Shown piece after piece: positions 49,503 to 58,767 of a stretch of DNA of 64,000 nt (position 1 is its first letter; every line of letters begins with the position of its first letter). Source of the DNA: Thiocapsa sp. (GTDB lineage: Bacteria; Pseudomonadota; Gammaproteobacteria; Chromatiales; Chromatiaceae); NCBI RefSeq assembly GCF_022340925.1, contig NZ_JAJDNA010000030.1, forward strand, positions 1 to 64,000, given 5' to 3'. The position numbers and the translations under genes are program-made. The notes below the pieces were generated by a model. It saw nothing but the letters and a program-made list of their open reading frames with translations. It had not been told where the DNA came from and did no database searches.

Positions 49503-49982
49503 CTACTCGGCCCGGCGACCCCAACCCTTCAACCCCTGGGAGGGAGGCTGAGCGCGACGCTCCGTGCGCATCCTCAGTCGCTGGCCCTCCCGTGCCTGTT
49601 GTTGCTGGATCAGGCGTCCCTGGATCCGGCGCTCAGCAGCCCGGTCGTCGAGTCCGCCCTGTCCACCCGTCTGGCTCGTCTGTCGCTCTACGCGTCGTAA
49701 GGTCTGAAGCTCGCGCTCCTCCTGCATGAATGTCTCGCGAAGGCGGATTGCGTCCTGCCGCTCCAGAGACTCTCGCCGAGCCGACTCGGCGCGCGTGATC
49801 GGAGCCACCTGCTGTCCAGCATCCCACTGATCCCGCTGCAGACGCAGCCAGCCGGCGGCGGCGCGCTGTGAATGAGCACCCGCGGCGCGTGCAGACTCCG
49901 TCTCGGCAGCGGGCGAACAGGAGATCGTGAGCGTCGCAATGGCTACAAGATGACAGGCGAGGTGTCGCAAGCATCGCACCAT
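49503..49982 (-). CDS. Small Gln/Arg-rich lipoprotein
   Basis: Started at MVRCLRHLACHLVAIATLTISCSPAAETES (ATG 49982), the precursor ends its signal peptide at a lipobox TISC. The mature part is rich in Gln, Arg, Glu and Ala (LQRDQWDAGQQVAPITRAESARRESLERQDAIRLRETFMQEERELQTLRRVERQTSQTGGQGGLDDRAAERRIQGRLIQQQQAREGQ) and is probably a long helix or coiled coil. No domain is recognised. The gene stands alone between the cyd cluster and kdsB, on the minus strand. An upstream 17-residue extension (to 50030) is possible but unlikely. Confidence 0.6.
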   Translation of the reverse strand: MVRCLRHLACHLVAIATLTISCSPAAETESARAAGAHSQRAAAGWLRLQRDQWDAGQQVAPITRAESARRESLERQDAIRLRETFMQEERELQTLRRVERQTSQTGGQGGLDDRAAERRIQGRLIQQQQAREGQRLRMRTERRAQPPSQGLKGWGRRAE

Positions 49983-50457
49983 TGCGGTGCGAAAAGGGCT
50001 GCCTGAGCCTGAAACCCGTGCGTGACTCACCTGGAAACCTCGACCACATCGACCCGCATGTTCATAACAAATTGTTTTTTTGCAGTTCAGGAGCAGGCCG
50101 CGAAGCTGGCATCCAATCTGCTAATTAGATCATGAGACAGACGCTTCCGTTCATTCGGTTTCGTTCTCTGACCTCCTCAGTGGTGATTCGCCCCGCGCCC
50201 GCGGGGTTTTTTTTGTCCGGAACGCGGCAAGCCCGCGTTCAGAACGAAGCCCGGACTGGAAACGGGTATCGCAGTCACACGGCCGAGACTCCGCACCGTC
50301 ACCAGACCCATACTCGAACGTCGACACATGCGGTGGGCTCGCCGTCCGGCGCAGAGTCTGTGCGGCCGCACCCTCACAGGACCGACTCGTCCCGTGAGGG
50401 AAGCGCCGAAGAATTCTGCGCTCTCCATGCTGATTGTCGGCCAGGACGGCCGATTGA
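49983..50457. other. Intergenic region with an orphan terminator
   Basis: The 475 bases between the lipoprotein gene and kdsB hold the terminator at 50191-50214 and an AT-rich stretch near 50065-50085. No protein gene was recognised on either strand. Confidence 0.5.
50191..50214 (+). terminator. Strong rho-independent terminator with no plus-strand gene in front
   Basis: CCCCGC-GCCC-GCGGGG is a perfect 6-bp stem followed by eight T residues (50207-50214). The nearest plus-strand gene, cydX, ends almost 950 bases upstream and the gene between is on the other strand. Confidence 0.85.
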
Positions 50458-51234
50458 TCAGCGTCTCCTGAGGTGGCGCTCGGCTCGCGCCAGGTCGGCC
50501 ACGGTGTCGACGCCGGGTCCAGGCTGAGTTTCCGCGATCGCCACATGGATGCGCTCGCCATGCCAAAGAGCGCGCAATTGTTCCAGCGACTCCGCCAACT
50601 CCAATGGTGCGGGTCTCCAAGTCAGGTAACGTCTGAGAAAACCTGCACGGTAGGCGTAGAGTCCAATGTGGCGCAGGAAGCTGACCGTCGTCGGCAGTCC
50701 TTCGGACGCCCCGAGGGACTCGTCTCGGTGCCAGGGGATGGGCGCGCGCGAGAAGTAGAGTGCAAAGCCACCGGCGTCGGTCACCACCTTGACCACGTGC
50801 GAATCGAAGAGCGTCTCGCGATCACGGATCCGACTGGCGAGGGTCGACATGCCCAGGGCGGGAATGATCGCGAGATCACTTGCCACCTGGTCGAGCAGTC
50901 CCGGCGGCACACCGGGCTCATCGCCCTGAAGATTGACGACCACGACATCGTCGGCCCAGCCCCGCCGCTCGACGACCTCGGTGATGCGGTCGGATCCGCT
51001 GCGATGCGTGGCCTGCGTCATGACGACCTCAGCGCCGAAACCGCTGCAGGCGTCGGCGATCCGCTGATCATCGGTCGCGACCAGCACCTCCTCGGCAGCG
51101 CTTTCCCGGGCACGCTCGACCACATGCTGGATCATCGGCTTGCCGGCGATCGGCAGGAGCGGCTTGCCCGGAAGTCGGGTCGAGCCGTAGCGCGCGGGGA
51201 TCACGACCTTGAAGCCACAGGGACCGCTAGCCAT
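50458..51234 (-). CDS. kdsB: 3-deoxy-manno-octulosonate cytidylyltransferase
   Basis: Starts at MASGPCGFKVVIPARYGSTRLPGKPL (ATG 51234), 258 residues. The nucleotide-binding signature IPARYGSTRLPGKPL, then EVLVATDDQRIADACSGFGAEVVMT, VNLQGDEPGVP and HIGLYAYRAGFLRRYLTW are all present. It makes CMP-Kdo for lipopolysaccharide core synthesis. The start overlaps the lpxK stop by 8 bases, so translation is coupled. The longer upstream frame is not supported. Confidence 0.95.
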   Translation of the reverse strand: MASGPCGFKVVIPARYGSTRLPGKPLLPIAGKPMIQHVVERARESAAEEVLVATDDQRIADACSGFGAEVVMTQATHRSGSDRITEVVERRGWADDVVVVNLQGDEPGVPPGLLDQVASDLAIIPALGMSTLASRIRDRETLFDSHVVKVVTDAGGFALYFSRAPIPWHRDESLGASEGLPTTVSFLRHIGLYAYRAGFLRRYLTWRPAPLELAESLEQLRALWHGERIHVAIAETQPGPGVDTVADLARAERHLRRR

Positions 51235-52207
51235 TGCGCAGGGCCTCCAGCCTCGCAAAGAATTGATCGACGAAGGCCGCTTCCAGGTTGGCCTCCACGG
51301 GAATGTACCAGTGATCCTCGCCCGCGACACGCGCGCACTTCACCGCATCCTTCTCCGTCATGAGCACGGGGCCGGCTGGCCATTCCGCAAGGTCGGATGC
51401 GGAAAACGGATAATGATCCGGATAGGCCCGAGGCCGGATGGCGATCCCAAGGCCTCGGAGCATCGCGAAAAAGCGTTCAGGGTTTCCGATCGCGGCAACC
51501 GCGAGGACGTGCTCGCCCGCGAAGTCCGCGATGGGCCGCATCCGACTGCGGTCGCGCAGATTAACCGCCGCGCCCGGAATCAGCTCCATCCGATGGCCGC
51601 CGCATGGATCGCCGCCATTGCTCAAGACGAAGTCGACCGAGCGCATGCGCCCTTTGGGCTCCCGCAAAGGACCTGCCGGAAGGCAGCGTCCGTTGCCGAA
51701 GCCGCGCGCCCCGTCGACGACGACGATCTCGATGTCGCGGGCCAACCGAGAGTGCTGCAGCCCGTCGTCGGCAAGCAGGACGTCTACGCCGCCCTGGTCC
51801 AGCGCCAGCCTCGCCGCGGAGGCGCGGTCCGGGCCCGCCACGACCGGGCAGCCGCTGCGGCTCGCAAGCAACACAGGCTCGTCCCCGAACACACCCGGAT
51901 CGGCGCCCGGAGGTACCAACCGAGGCCACGATGACGCCCGGCCGCCATAGCCTCGGGTGATGATCGCAGGTGTCCAGCCCCGGGCCTGCAGCAGATCCGC
52001 AAGACGCAAGACTGCGGGGGTCTTGCCCGTTCCGCCCACCGTCAGGTTACCCACCACCACCACCGGTACCGGCAATCGCGCGCTTGCGAGCCAGCCCGCG
52101 CGATAGGCGAGGCGGCGCAGCCGAACGACGAGGCAGTAGAGCCAAGAGAGGGGCAAGAGCAGCAAACCCAGAGGGTGTCGGCCATACCAGATCGGGGTGG
52201 GGTCCAT
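51227..52207 (-). CDS. lpxK: Tetraacyldisaccharide 4'-kinase
   Basis: A 326-residue LpxK with the amphipathic N-terminal helix (WYGRHPLGLLLLPLSWLYCLVV), the P-loop VGGTGKTP (in VVVVGNLTVGGTGKTPAVLRL), the DDGLQH motif in LLADDGLQHSRLARDIEIVVVDGARG and PAGPLREP. It phosphorylates the lipid A precursor at the inner membrane. The kdsB gene overlaps its end and msbA lies 122 bases upstream, the common gammaproteobacterial msbA-lpxK-kdsB order. Confidence 0.95.
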   Translation of the reverse strand: MDPTPIWYGRHPLGLLLLPLSWLYCLVVRLRRLAYRAGWLASARLPVPVVVVGNLTVGGTGKTPAVLRLADLLQARGWTPAIITRGYGGRASSWPRLVPPGADPGVFGDEPVLLASRSGCPVVAGPDRASAARLALDQGGVDVLLADDGLQHSRLARDIEIVVVDGARGFGNGRCLPAGPLREPKGRMRSVDFVLSNGGDPCGGHRMELIPGAAVNLRDRSRMRPIADFAGEHVLAVAAIGNPERFFAMLRGLGIAIRPRAYPDHYPFSASDLAEWPAGPVLMTEKDAVKCARVAGEDHWYIPVEANLEAAFVDQFFARLEALRNG

Positions 52208-52329
52208 GGGCTCGTGCGCGGTTGCCGTCAGGTGTCAGCGCGGAGCTTGCGCCGCACTGGACGACGCACGAGACACCGCTTTGGCTGTTGTTCTTCCTGT
52301 CGTCCCCACGGCGAACCCGTCGACGCTGC

Positions 52330-54117
52330 TCAACCAGCCGTTTCGACCGGCCGCACCGTCGCCTCATGGAACTGAAGTCGGTGCAGGCGTGCGTAATAGC
52401 CGTCGAGCGCCAAAAGCTCGGCGTGACGACCCTGCTCGACCAGCCGCCCTGCCTCCATGACCAGGATACGGTCGGCGTTCTCGATGGTCGAGAGACGGTG
52501 GGCGATCATCAGGGTCGTTCGGTTCGCCATCAACTCCTGGAGCGCGGCCTGGATATGGCGCTCCGACTCCGTGTCGAGCGCCGAGGTCGCCTCATCCAGG
52601 ATCAGAATCGGGGCGTCCTTGAACATGGCCCGGGCGATGGCGAGCCGTTGGCGCTGCCCCCCGGAGAGCAAGACGCCACGGTCGCCGACCCGCGTCTCGA
52701 AGCCGGCGGGTAGGGCCTCGATGAAGTCAAGCGCATGGGCGCTCGCCGCGACTCGACGAAGCTCCTCGCGGGTCGGCGGGTCGGCACGGCCGTAGGCGAT
52801 ATTGTTGGCAATGGTGTCATTGAAAAGGACGACATCCTGGCTCACCAGCGAGATCTGGGCACGCAGGCTCGCCAGCGTCAGCTCTCGGATCAGGATGCCG
52901 TCGATCCGGATCTCACCGGCGGTTGCGTCGTAGAAACGCGGCAACAGGCTCGCGACGGTGCTCTTGCCGCTTCCGGAGCGCCCGACCAGTGCGACGCGCT
53001 CGCCCTGCTCAATGGTGAGGTCGAGATCCCGGATTGCGGCTGGCTTGTCGGCCGAGTAGGCATGGGTCACGCCACGATAGTCGATCCGTCCAGCAGCGCG
53101 ATCCAGCGTTCGGCATCCTCGATCGCGTTCCTCCTCCGAGTCGAGGAGCTCGAACAGGCTCTGCGCGGCAATGATGCCGCGCTGCAGATGGGCGTTGACT
53201 GAGGTCAGGCGCTTCACTGGCGGCAGAAGCAGACCCATGGCAACGACGAAAGACATGAAAGTCCCGACCGAAATGTTCTCTTTGAGCCCCTGCATGGTGG
53301 ACAGATAAACGATGACCGCGATCGCCACCGCCGAGATCAACTGAACCAAGGGCACACTCGCGGCCTCGGTCGCGATCATCTTCATCTGCAGCGAGCGGGT
53401 CTTCTCGTTGATGGCGCTGAAGCGTCTCGCCTCGCGCACCTGCCCACCGAAGGCCTTGACCACCCGATGCGCATCGATCGCCTCCTGGGCGACCTGGGTC
53501 AGCGCCCCGACACGATCCTGGATACGGCGGCTGTGGCGACGAAAACGCTTGGTCGCATACTTGACTGCTCCCGCCATGACCGGTCCGATGACCAGGAAGA
53601 TGGCCGAGAGTGCCGCGTTAAGATACAGCATGTAGGCCATCAGACCGATGACGGTGAAGCCGTCACGGATGATGGTCGTGACAGCAGAGGTGGCCGCAGT
53701 CGCGACGTTCTCGACATTGTAGGTCAGCTTGGCCAGGATGTGCCCGGACCCCTGATTGTCGTAGTAGCGCGTCGGTGCACGCAGCAGGTGCTCGAACATC
53801 TGTTGGCGCAGATCAGCGACGACACGACGGCCGACCCAGCTAAGACAGTAAGTGTTGGCGAATCCCGCAATTCCACGCACCACGAAAAGTGCCACTAACA
53901 GGAAGGGCATGAGGCGCACGACCTCCTCGTTGCGATCCACGAAGCTGCCGTCGATCAACGGCTGCATCATGGCGGCAAAGAGCGGCTCGGTCACCGCGAA
54001 GGCCAGCATGGCGAGGATCGAGACCGCAAACATGCGCGAGTAAGGTCTAACGTAGCCGAGAAGCCGCCGATAGACCTGAGTGGCCTCTTCGCCCGACCGG
54101 GCCGCTTCGCGACTCAC
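52330..54117 (-). CDS. msbA: Lipid A flippase MsbA
   Basis: A 595-residue half ABC transporter. The membrane domain has six helices (RMFAVSILAMLAFAVTEPLFAAMMQPLIDG...). The ATPase domain carries Walker A GRSGSGKST (about 380), signature LLSGGQRQRLAIARA and Walker B ILILDEATSALDTESERHI, then AHRLSTIENADRI. It flips lipid A-core to the outer leaflet. It overlaps the exbD start by 4 bases. The long central linker and the length fit MsbA better than a multidrug exporter, and context supports it. Confidence 0.94.
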   Translation of the reverse strand: MSREAARSGEEATQVYRRLLGYVRPYSRMFAVSILAMLAFAVTEPLFAAMMQPLIDGSFVDRNEEVVRLMPFLLVALFVVRGIAGFANTYCLSWVGRRVVADLRQQMFEHLLRAPTRYYDNQGSGHILAKLTYNVENVATAATSAVTTIIRDGFTVIGLMAYMLYLNAALSAIFLVIGPVMAGAVKYATKRFRRHSRRIQDRVGALTQVAQEAIDAHRVVKAFGGQVREARRFSAINEKTRSLQMKMIATEAASVPLVQLISAVAIAVIVYLSTMQGLKENISVGTFMSFVVAMGLLLPPVKRLTSVNAHLQRGIIAAQSLFELLDSEEERDRGCRTLDRAAGRIDYRGVTHAYSADKPAAIRDLDLTIEQGERVALVGRSGSGKSTVASLLPRFYDATAGEIRIDGILIRELTLASLRAQISLVSQDVVLFNDTIANNIAYGRADPPTREELRRVAASAHALDFIEALPAGFETRVGDRGVLLSGGQRQRLAIARAMFKDAPILILDEATSALDTESERHIQAALQELMANRTTLMIAHRLSTIENADRILVMEAGRLVEQGRHAELLALDGYYARLHRLQFHEATVRPVETAG

Positions 54118-54542
54118 TGCGAGGGTCCCTCGGGGCGGATCGCGGCGAAGGCAACGCGAGACAGCCCCGCCTGGCGGGCGGCATCCAGCGCGGTCATGAC
54201 CGCCTGATGTGGCGTCCTGGCATCGGCCTGGATCAAGACCGGCATGGCCGCGCGTCCGCCGAGCGCACCCTTGAGGGCCTGAATCAGCGTGTCGGCGGCA
54301 CGCCCCCCGACGGCCTGGTCATCCACCCGGAAAGACCCGGACTGGTCGATGAGGATCTCGATCATCTCAGGCCCCTCGGCCGGGATCGCCTCGCCTTGCG
54401 CCTCCGGCAGCTGGATGCGGAGCCGCGCCTCGTCCTTGAAGGTCGTCGAGACCATGAAGAAGATCAATAGGAGGAAGACGACGTCAATTAGAGGGGTAAG
54501 ATTGATCTCCGCCTGATCCCGGCGATGCGGACGCAGATTCAC
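54114..54542 (-). CDS. exbD: ExbD/TolR-type biopolymer transport protein
   Basis: A 142-residue protein with one N-terminal membrane helix, INLTPLIDVVFLLLIFFMVSTTF, containing the conserved Asp (LIDVVF), and a periplasmic domain ending GLSRVAFAAI. It works with the ExbB-type protein to use the proton gradient. The gene order exbB-exbD-msbA-lpxK is that of many gammaproteobacteria in which this pair is thought to energise outer-membrane processes. No tonB gene is adjacent. Confidence 0.92.
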   Translation of the reverse strand: MNLRPHRRDQAEINLTPLIDVVFLLLIFFMVSTTFKDEARLRIQLPEAQGEAIPAEGPEMIEILIDQSGSFRVDDQAVGGRAADTLIQALKGALGGRAAMPVLIQADARTPHQAVMTALDAARQAGLSRVAFAAIRPEGPSQ

Positions 54543-55207
54543 GCAACCACCTCACCGGCCTCTCGTTCACCCTTCATGACCTCCACCAGCCGAAGTGACT
54601 GCTCTTCCATGTCGAGGGCGAGCCGCGCGACCTTGTTGTCGAACAAGCGGTAGAACAGAAGTGCCGGAATCGCCACCGAGAGGCCAGCGGCGGTCGTGAT
54701 CAACGCCTTGGAGATCCCACCGGCCAAGATCGCGGCATTGCCGACCCCGGCTTCCATGATGACGGCAAAGACATCGATCATCCCCAGGACCGTCCCCAAC
54801 AGGCCCAGCAAGGGCGCGACCGAGGCGACGGTCCCGAGGCTGCTCAGAAAACGCTCCAGCTCGGCCACGACCTGGCGCCCGGTATCCTCGATCGCCTCCT
54901 TCATGATCTCGCGTGGGTGATTGCGGTTGATGAGTCCTGCTGCGAGCAGACGCCCCAGCGGCGAGCCGGCGCGGATCTCCTCGATTCGCGCGTCGCTCAA
55001 GTGCCCCTGGCGATGCCACTCGAAGATCCGAGCGACCAGATTCGGAGGCATGATCCGGGACCGTCGCAGGGTCCAGGCGCGCTCGATCACGATGGCGGTC
55101 GTGATGATCGAGCAGGCAACGATCGGCACCATCAGCCAGCCGCCGGAAGACAACAAGTCGAGCAAGAGGAGAGCTCCTTGGGGATTGCGGTCAATCGGCC
55201 CTAGCAA
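54539..55207 (-). CDS. exbB: ExbB/TolQ/MotA-type proton channel protein
   Basis: A 222-residue protein with three membrane segments: GWLMVPIVACSIITTAIVIERAW, ASVAPLLGLLGTVLGMIDVFAVI (the conserved Gly-rich channel helix) and ISKALITTAAGLSVAIPALLFYRLF. The pattern matches ExbB/TolQ. Its stop overlaps the exbD start by 4 bases. Start at 55207 uses an ATG; an internal start near MVPIVACS is possible but shortens the cytoplasmic tail. Confidence 0.92.
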   Translation of the reverse strand: MLGPIDRNPQGALLLLDLLSSGGWLMVPIVACSIITTAIVIERAWTLRRSRIMPPNLVARIFEWHRQGHLSDARIEEIRAGSPLGRLLAAGLINRNHPREIMKEAIEDTGRQVVAELERFLSSLGTVASVAPLLGLLGTVLGMIDVFAVIMEAGVGNAAILAGGISKALITTAAGLSVAIPALLFYRLFDNKVARLALDMEEQSLRLVEVMKGEREAGEVVA

Positions 55208-55470
55208 GCGACTGAACTTCGGATATGCGGGCCGGTCTCGGCCGCGATGGGACCCGCTGACTGCTCATGAGGCGGCTCGTGTGTTCGGCGGCGCATCAAG
55301 TCGGAGACAAGCCTCCGAGGGCCGGGCCGTTCAGAAGCCCGGCGCTGCGGACCCGAGGCGATGTCGAGGTCGAGGCGCGATGACACCATGGTACTCCCTC
55401 GTCCCGCTTCGGCAACCCGGCATCTTGCGGCGCTGGCGCATCCGATGACGGCGTGGGGTGGACGAGCGTG
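55208..55470. other. Intergenic region with no recognised feature
   Basis: The 263 bases between exbB and the DUF455 gene contain no convincing coding or RNA feature. Confidence 0.5.
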
Positions 55471-56298
55471 TCAGGCAACGCGCGCGGATCGGCAGAGCAG
55501 CTGCAAGCGCTCGAGCTCGGTATCGTCGAAACCGGCCTGCCGTCGGGCCGGGAGATTGAGTGGACAGCGAATGCCGCCCGGCAGATAGCGCTCGAGCAGG
55601 TCGAAGTAGAGCGCGCCGGCGTCGAGGGCGCGCTCCTCACAGAGCCGACGGAACCAGTGGGAGCCGATGGCCACATGGCTGACCTCATCGCGGAGGATGA
55701 CACCGAGGCGGGCGGCCGTCTCCTGGTCGCCCGCCACCTCGAATCGCTCGATCATGGCGGGCGTCACATCCAGGCCGCGTGCCTCCATGACCCGAGGGAT
55801 CAGCGCCATCCGAACCATTGGATCATGCGCCGTGGCTCGTGCCATCCCCCAGAGACCATCATGCGCCGGAAAGTCCCCATACGCGTAGCCCAGATCCTGG
55901 AGACGCTCGTGCATGAGACCGAAGTGCTCGGACTCCTCGACGGCGACCCGAATCCAGTCGTGGTAGAAGTCCGCCGGCATCCCCCGGAAACGCTGTACCG
56001 CGTCCCAGGCGAGGTTGATGGCGTTGAATTCGATATGGGCGACGGCGTGGATCATGGCGCCGCGGCCTTGGCGGTTCGTGAGCTTCCGAGGCTTGAGGTC
56101 CCGCGGCGGAACCAGCTCGGGCCTCGCCGGTCGACCGGGGAGGTCCAATACCGCACCAGCGCCCGATGCATCCGCGCTGAGTTGCCCTGCCCGCCAGCTT
56201 TCAGCCGCAGCCAGAGTCAATGCCTGCTTGCGGGCCGGGTCCGGCTCCCCGAGACAGGATACCGCCGCATCGAAGAGGTTTCCCCGCGCCTCAATCAT
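55471..56298 (-). CDS. DUF455 ferritin-like di-iron protein
   Basis: Starts at MIEARGNLFDAAVSCLGEP (ATG 56298, overlapping the glycerate kinase stop in ATGA), 275 residues. The helical core carries the expected metal-binding residues: AHIEFNAINLAWDA, VEESEHFGLMHERL, and later RDEVSHVAIGSHWFRRL (E-x-x-H pattern). The motif set matches ferritin-like proteins of the DUF455/MiaE group. Known relatives hydroxylate or reduce small substrates; the substrate is not known. It is coupled to the glycerate kinase gene. Confidence 0.85.
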   Translation of the reverse strand: MIEARGNLFDAAVSCLGEPDPARKQALTLAAAESWRAGQLSADASGAGAVLDLPGRPARPELVPPRDLKPRKLTNRQGRGAMIHAVAHIEFNAINLAWDAVQRFRGMPADFYHDWIRVAVEESEHFGLMHERLQDLGYAYGDFPAHDGLWGMARATAHDPMVRMALIPRVMEARGLDVTPAMIERFEVAGDQETAARLGVILRDEVSHVAIGSHWFRRLCEERALDAGALYFDLLERYLPGGIRCPLNLPARRQAGFDDTELERLQLLCRSARVA

Positions 56299-57533
56299 TC
56301 CCGGAATCCGAGCATCAGATCCATCACATTGGTCCCCGTCGGTCCGGTGCGAATCAGATCGCCGCTCGCCTGAAGGAATGAGCCTGAATCGGCGCGCGCA
56401 AGACTCATGACGGCATCGAGTCCGGCATCCCTCGCCCGTTCCAGGGTGAAGCCGTCCACCAGGCCACCGGCGTCGTCGGTCAGACCGTCGGTCCCATCGG
56501 TGCCCGCGCTGAGCAGCGCCCCGCTCGGATGACCGGCCAACTCGACCGCCGCCGCCAGGGCGAGGTGCTGATTTCGGCCACCCCGCCCCGGCGAGTCCGG
56601 CAAGCACACCGTCGTTTCACCGCCCCAGATGTGCAGACCGGGCGGACCGCTCAGCAGGACCCCGGCCAGGCGACGTCCGGCGCGCACGGCATCGCCCTCG
56701 ACGGTACACTGGTGGACACGGACCGGCAGACCTGCACGGCGCCCAGTCTCCGCAGCCGCGGCCTTGGCGGTCTGCACAGTGGCAACCAGCTCGATCGGAG
56801 GACCGAACGCCGGCAGCAATCCCCGCCGCTCGAGTCCCCTTCCGACCAACTCATCCAGCCACGACGGCAGGGCCAGCTCGGCGAGTCGCTCCGCGAGTTT
56901 GACCTCGGGCACCAGCAACCCCGAGCCGATCACACCTGGCGCGTTGTCCGGGACATCTGAGATCGCGAGCACCCGCGAACGCCGATCTTTCAGCACGGTC
57001 AGAAGTCCGCCGCCCTTGATCAAAGAGAGGGCCTTGCGAACCTGATTCACCGCATCGATCGGCAGCCCACTCCCGAGGAGCCACTCGTTCACGCGCCGGA
57101 GCTCGGCCAGCCCCAGCCAGGACACTGGGACCTCGACCAGACTGGAGGCCCCGCCGGAGATCAGGAAGAGCACCCCCGTCTCATCCGGAAGCCCTGCCAG
57201 GGCAGAAATCAATCGCCGGCCGGCCTCCAGACTCCGCCGGTCCGGGATCGGGTGACCGCCTAGACGACAATCGACCCCGAGTCCGGCAAACGGCAACGGA
57301 TCAAGGTAACCCGGCTTGGTGATCACCAGGCCGCCGACGCAGTCCCGGCCAAGCACATCCCAAGCGCCCAATGCCATCGACTGCGCCGCCTTACCGATGG
57401 CACAGACCCATATGGGGCCGTCCAGGGGGCGCTCGGCCAAAGCCCGGCCCACGACCGTCCGCCCCTCGGCGGCCCGCAGGGCCGCGGCGAAGACCTCGAG
57501 CAACACTCCGCGCACGGAGCCCGACTCAACCAT
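56295..57533 (-). CDS. Glycerate 2-kinase, MOFRL type
   Basis: Starts at MVESGSVRGVLLEVFAAALRAAEG (ATG 57533), 412 residues. The N-terminal DUF4147 domain begins VVGRALAERPLDGPIWVCAIGKAAQSMALGAW and contains VLFLISGGASSLVEVP. The C-terminal MOFRL domain has GGETTVCLPDSPGRGGRNQHLALAAAVELAG and GTDGTDGLTDDAGGLVDG. It phosphorylates D-glycerate to 2-phosphoglycerate, linking photorespiration-like and serine pathways to the Calvin cycle. The upstream 40-residue extension (start at 57653) is low-complexity and unlikely. Confidence 0.9.
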   Translation of the reverse strand: MVESGSVRGVLLEVFAAALRAAEGRTVVGRALAERPLDGPIWVCAIGKAAQSMALGAWDVLGRDCVGGLVITKPGYLDPLPFAGLGVDCRLGGHPIPDRRSLEAGRRLISALAGLPDETGVLFLISGGASSLVEVPVSWLGLAELRRVNEWLLGSGLPIDAVNQVRKALSLIKGGGLLTVLKDRRSRVLAISDVPDNAPGVIGSGLLVPEVKLAERLAELALPSWLDELVGRGLERRGLLPAFGPPIELVATVQTAKAAAAETGRRAGLPVRVHQCTVEGDAVRAGRRLAGVLLSGPPGLHIWGGETTVCLPDSPGRGGRNQHLALAAAVELAGHPSGALLSAGTDGTDGLTDDAGGLVDGFTLERARDAGLDAVMSLARADSGSFLQASGDLIRTGPTGTNVMDLMLGFRE

Positions 57534-57811
57534 CAAAGATACCCCGGACGAGATCGACAATCGGCGCCGATGGCCCTCGGCTGCGGCGAGCCGCGCCCGA
57601 GGCGCCCCCCCGCCCTGCTCAGGCACCATTCTCGGACGGTTGGAGAACCGCATCGCGACTCCAGATTGCGGTTGCGCAATGCATTCCTCAGAAGGACATG
57701 TCTAAGTGTCGGAAAGGGAGGGATGCGGTTCTCTCGGGATCGTCCGAATTCACCGCGACCCATTACCGAACGGTCAGACATCCACCGAAACCATACCAAC
57801 GAGTCTCACCC

Positions 57812-58075
57812 ATGAAGCTTTGTTCGAAATGCGGGCGATCTCCGCTGCCCTTCGCGATGGTGCTGCTGATCTCGAGCGTGCTCGCGTTCATCACCTGGTT
57901 GGTGTTGGGTCTGTCCCAGGTCGAGCCCGTCCCGCGCGCGGCAGCCGGAGCGGCGGTGTTTTTCGCGGTCGGCGGGACCCTCGTGCACTATGTCGTCAGT
58001 TGCCTCAAACGCCACTGCCGGCATGTGCATGAGGACCGCGGACCATCGGGCCAGACCTTCAGTCGGCCCGTGTGA
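57812..58075 (+). CDS. Small two-helix membrane protein
   Basis: An 87-residue protein, ATG at 57812: MKLCSKCGRSPLPFAMVLLISSVLAFITWLVLGLSQ, a second helix AAAGAAVFFAVGGTLVHYVVSCL and a His/Cys-rich end KRHCRHVHEDRGPS. The CSKCG start and the HCRHVHE tail may bind metal. The family is unknown. Its end overlaps the tsaB stop by 17 bases in a convergent arrangement. Confidence 0.6.
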   Translation: MKLCSKCGRSPLPFAMVLLISSVLAFITWLVLGLSQVEPVPRAAAGAAVFFAVGGTLVHYVVSCLKRHCRHVHEDRGPSGQTFSRPV

Positions 58076-58736
58076 CCCGATCACGCAGATAGACGGGTGC
58101 CGCCAGCTCGGGGGCCATCTGTCGTCCCGCGACAAGCTCGGCGGCGCCGATCAGGGCGAGATCGTGCGCCTCGCAGATGGCATCGCCCGCACAACTCTGC
58201 CGTTCCAATGCGGCGCGAGCCATGAGCTGCTCGCCATAGGCCGCCCAGCCGGAGCCGACGCCGTACCAGGATCGCCCCGGCGGAACCTGCACGCGGCCCG
58301 GAGGAGAGACCTGCTCTTCGCAGCAAGGCTGCGCCAATCCCCGGCAGTCGATCTCGAAACAGCCCCAGTAGACCTCCCCCATCCGGGCATCGAGCGCCGT
58401 CAAGAGATGTCGCTGGCCGCCTCGCCGAAACTGGCCGGTCGCCATGCACGCCAAGGTCGACACGGGCACCACCGGCAACCCTGCGCCGAAGGCCGCGCCT
58501 TGGGCGACCGCGACCGCGATCCGCACCCCGGTGAAGGACCCGGGACCCCGGGCAAAGACGATTGCGTCCAGCTCGGCAAGCTCGGCCCCTGCCTCACCCA
58601 ACAACCGCTGCATCATTGCGAGGATGAGCTCGCCGTGTCGTCTCGGCGCGGTCTCGAGCACTTGCTCGATACGATCGCCCCACAATAGGGCGGCAGAGCA
58701 GGCGTCACTCGACGTGTCGATCGCGAGGAGCTTCAA
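58059..58736 (-). CDS. tsaB: tRNA threonylcarbamoyladenosine biosynthesis protein TsaB
   Basis: A 225-residue actin-like ATPase paralogue beginning MKLLAIDTSSDACSAALLWGD, with IVFARGPGSFTGVRIAVAVAQGAAFGAGLPVVPVSTLACMA (the RGPGSFTGVRIG signature), LTALDARMGEVYW and YGVGSGWAAYGEQL. TsaB scaffolds TsaD and TsaE in making t6A37 in tRNA. Its 3' end overlaps the small membrane protein gene. Confidence 0.93.
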   Translation of the reverse strand: MKLLAIDTSSDACSAALLWGDRIEQVLETAPRRHGELILAMMQRLLGEAGAELAELDAIVFARGPGSFTGVRIAVAVAQGAAFGAGLPVVPVSTLACMATGQFRRGGQRHLLTALDARMGEVYWGCFEIDCRGLAQPCCEEQVSPPGRVQVPPGRSWYGVGSGWAAYGEQLMARAALERQSCAGDAICEAHDLALIGAAELVAGRQMAPELAAPVYLRDRVTRAD

Positions 58737-58767
58737 CCAAGGACCCCCGTCGCGTGTCCCGGGGAGG

